Assembly (NCBI GenBank): GCA_947311265.1
Contig: CAMZKQ010000034.1
Location: 1 to 6,644 of the forward strand
DNA: 6,644 bases
From: an uncultured Chlorobiota bacterium
GTDB lineage: Bacteria; Bacteroidota; Bacteroidia; Bacteroidales; JAADGE01
Direction: 5' to 3'
Part shown: positions 5,783-6,644 of the stretch, one piece after another
Layout of the letters: every line of letters begins with the position of its first letter
How positions within the stretch are numbered: the first letter of the stretch is position 1
The notes under the pieces: model-generated
Databases searched by the model: none
Seen by the model: only the letters and a program-made list of their open reading frames with translations
Told to the model about the DNA's origin: nothing
Position numbers and translations under genes: made by a program

Positions 5783-6644
5783 ATGAAGATAGCCAATATA
5801 GAATTCCCTGACCAAGCCCTTTTCCTTGCCCCCATGGAAGACGTAACCGACCGCTCGTACCGCCAAATTTGTAAAACCTATGGTGCAGATATGCTATACA
5901 CCGAATTTATTGCCTCGGAGGCACTAATTAGGAACATAAAAAAAAGTTTTCAGAAGCTATAAATAAGAGAAGAAGAACGCCCTATTGGGATACAAATATA
6001 TGGGCATAATATTGAGGCCATGGTGCAGGCCGCTAAAATTGCAGAACGCTATAAACCCAACCTTATTGACATTAACTTTGGCTGCCCAGTAAAAAAAATA
6101 GCCATGCGAGGTGCAGGCTCTGGTATCATGAGGGATATTCCTAAAATGGTGGAAATGACCAAACAAATTGTTGGGGCAGTAAATTTGCCAGTTACAGTAA
6201 AAACTCGCTTGGGTTGGGACAACGAGTCGAGGCAAATACCAGAAATAGCAGAAAAACTACAAGACGTAGGCATACAGGCACTAGCTATACATGGGCGAAC
6301 AAGGGCACAACTCTACAAAGGCGATGCAGATTGGTCGTTAATTGGAGAGGTGAAAAATAACCAAAGAATAAAAATTCCAATAATTGGAAATGGCGACATT
6401 AAATCTGGTGAAAAAGCAAAGCTATACTTTGAACGGTATGGCGTTGATGCTATAATGGTAGGGCGTGGTGCTATTGGGCGGCCACAAATATTTAACGAAA
6501 TAAAATACTACCTAAAGCATGGTGAAATAATGCCAGAACTTAGCGTGCCAGAAAAAGTAAAACTAGCTAAATTGCATTTTGAAAAATCATTAGAAGTAAA
6601 AGGCGAACGCCGTGGTATTTTTGAAATGCGAAAGCATTTTTCGC
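5783..6644 (+). pseudogene. dusB: tRNA-dihydrouridine synthase (DusB-like), interrupted by in-frame TAA; 3' end outside window
   Basis: Dus enzymes use FMN and NADPH to reduce uridine to dihydrouridine in tRNA. Codons 1-59 give the N-terminal FMN-binding part: LAPMEDVTDRSYR (15-27), then YTEFIASEALI. Codon 60 is TAA (5960-5962). The same frame then continues to the window edge (to 6643) as a clean Dus protein: ERPIGIQIYG, INFGCPVKK with catalytic Cys101, VKTRLGW with Lys140, HGRTRAQ with His170, IIGNGDI (203-205), MVGRGAIGRP (225-234). Numbering assumes read-through. Only a single codon is wrong: no shift is needed and the residues around it align with the family pattern 'KL.I...ERP.GIQ'. The first downstream in-frame ATG is codon 80, which would lose the FMN loop, so reinitiation would not give a normal enzyme. 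About 287 codons are visible and the usual length is ~320-330. The upstream promoter looks intact, suggesting recent loss, or a sequencing error. Dus identity is very sure; pseudogene status is likely but unproven. Confidence 0.8.

Noticed and set aside
5957..6273. Open reading frames on the - strand opposite the dus gene
   Set aside because: They lie antisense to a clearly conserved Dus sequence, give low-complexity hydrophobic or odd translations, and have no family resemblance.
1..6644. CRISPR array, insertion sequence, tRNA, rRNA or attachment site
   Set aside because: No regularly spaced direct repeats, transposase-like protein, terminal inverted repeats or tRNA cloverleaf were found on either strand.

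Overview
The window is AT-rich DNA that reads as Bacteroidota. The signs are TAA at every visible gene end, A-rich leaders with little Shine-Dalgarno signal, two candidate promoters with the Bacteroidota -7 box TAnnTTTG, exported proteins cleaved before Gln, and families common in that phylum (a transmembrane/coiled-coil SpoIIE-type phosphatase, an eight-strand outer-membrane barrel with a repeat-like N-terminus, DUF3108). A Cytophagales-like organism is my best guess, but the window cannot settle the order.

Left part (1-3983, + strand) is one tightly packed gene string that enters from outside the window: the C-terminal end of a WD40-type beta-propeller protein, an outer-membrane beta-barrel protein with a TPR-like N-terminal segment, a lipoprotein with about seven regularly spaced propeller-type turns, and a membrane-anchored coiled-coil SpoIIE/PP2C phosphatase with its metal ligands intact. 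Gaps are 22 bp, a 7-bp overlap and 12 bp, so co-transcription is likely. Together they look like a trans-envelope sensing or signalling unit (outer membrane, lipoprotein, inner-membrane phosphatase, cytoplasmic propeller). That joint role is inference; no part of it is a system I can name.

Middle part (3984-4474) holds a strong bidirectional terminator between convergent genes, then a small 86-residue acidic helical protein of unknown function on the - strand, with its own candidate promoter.

Right part: a two-gene - strand operon (MTH1187-family thiamine-binding protein, then an exported DUF3108 protein, joined by a TAATG stop/start) is divergent from a + strand tRNA-dihydrouridine synthase gene (dusB-like). 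The dus gene carries an in-frame TAA at codon 60 while both flanking parts still read as a well-conserved Dus protein in the same frame, so it is broken by a single nonsense codon or carries a sequence error. It runs off the right edge.
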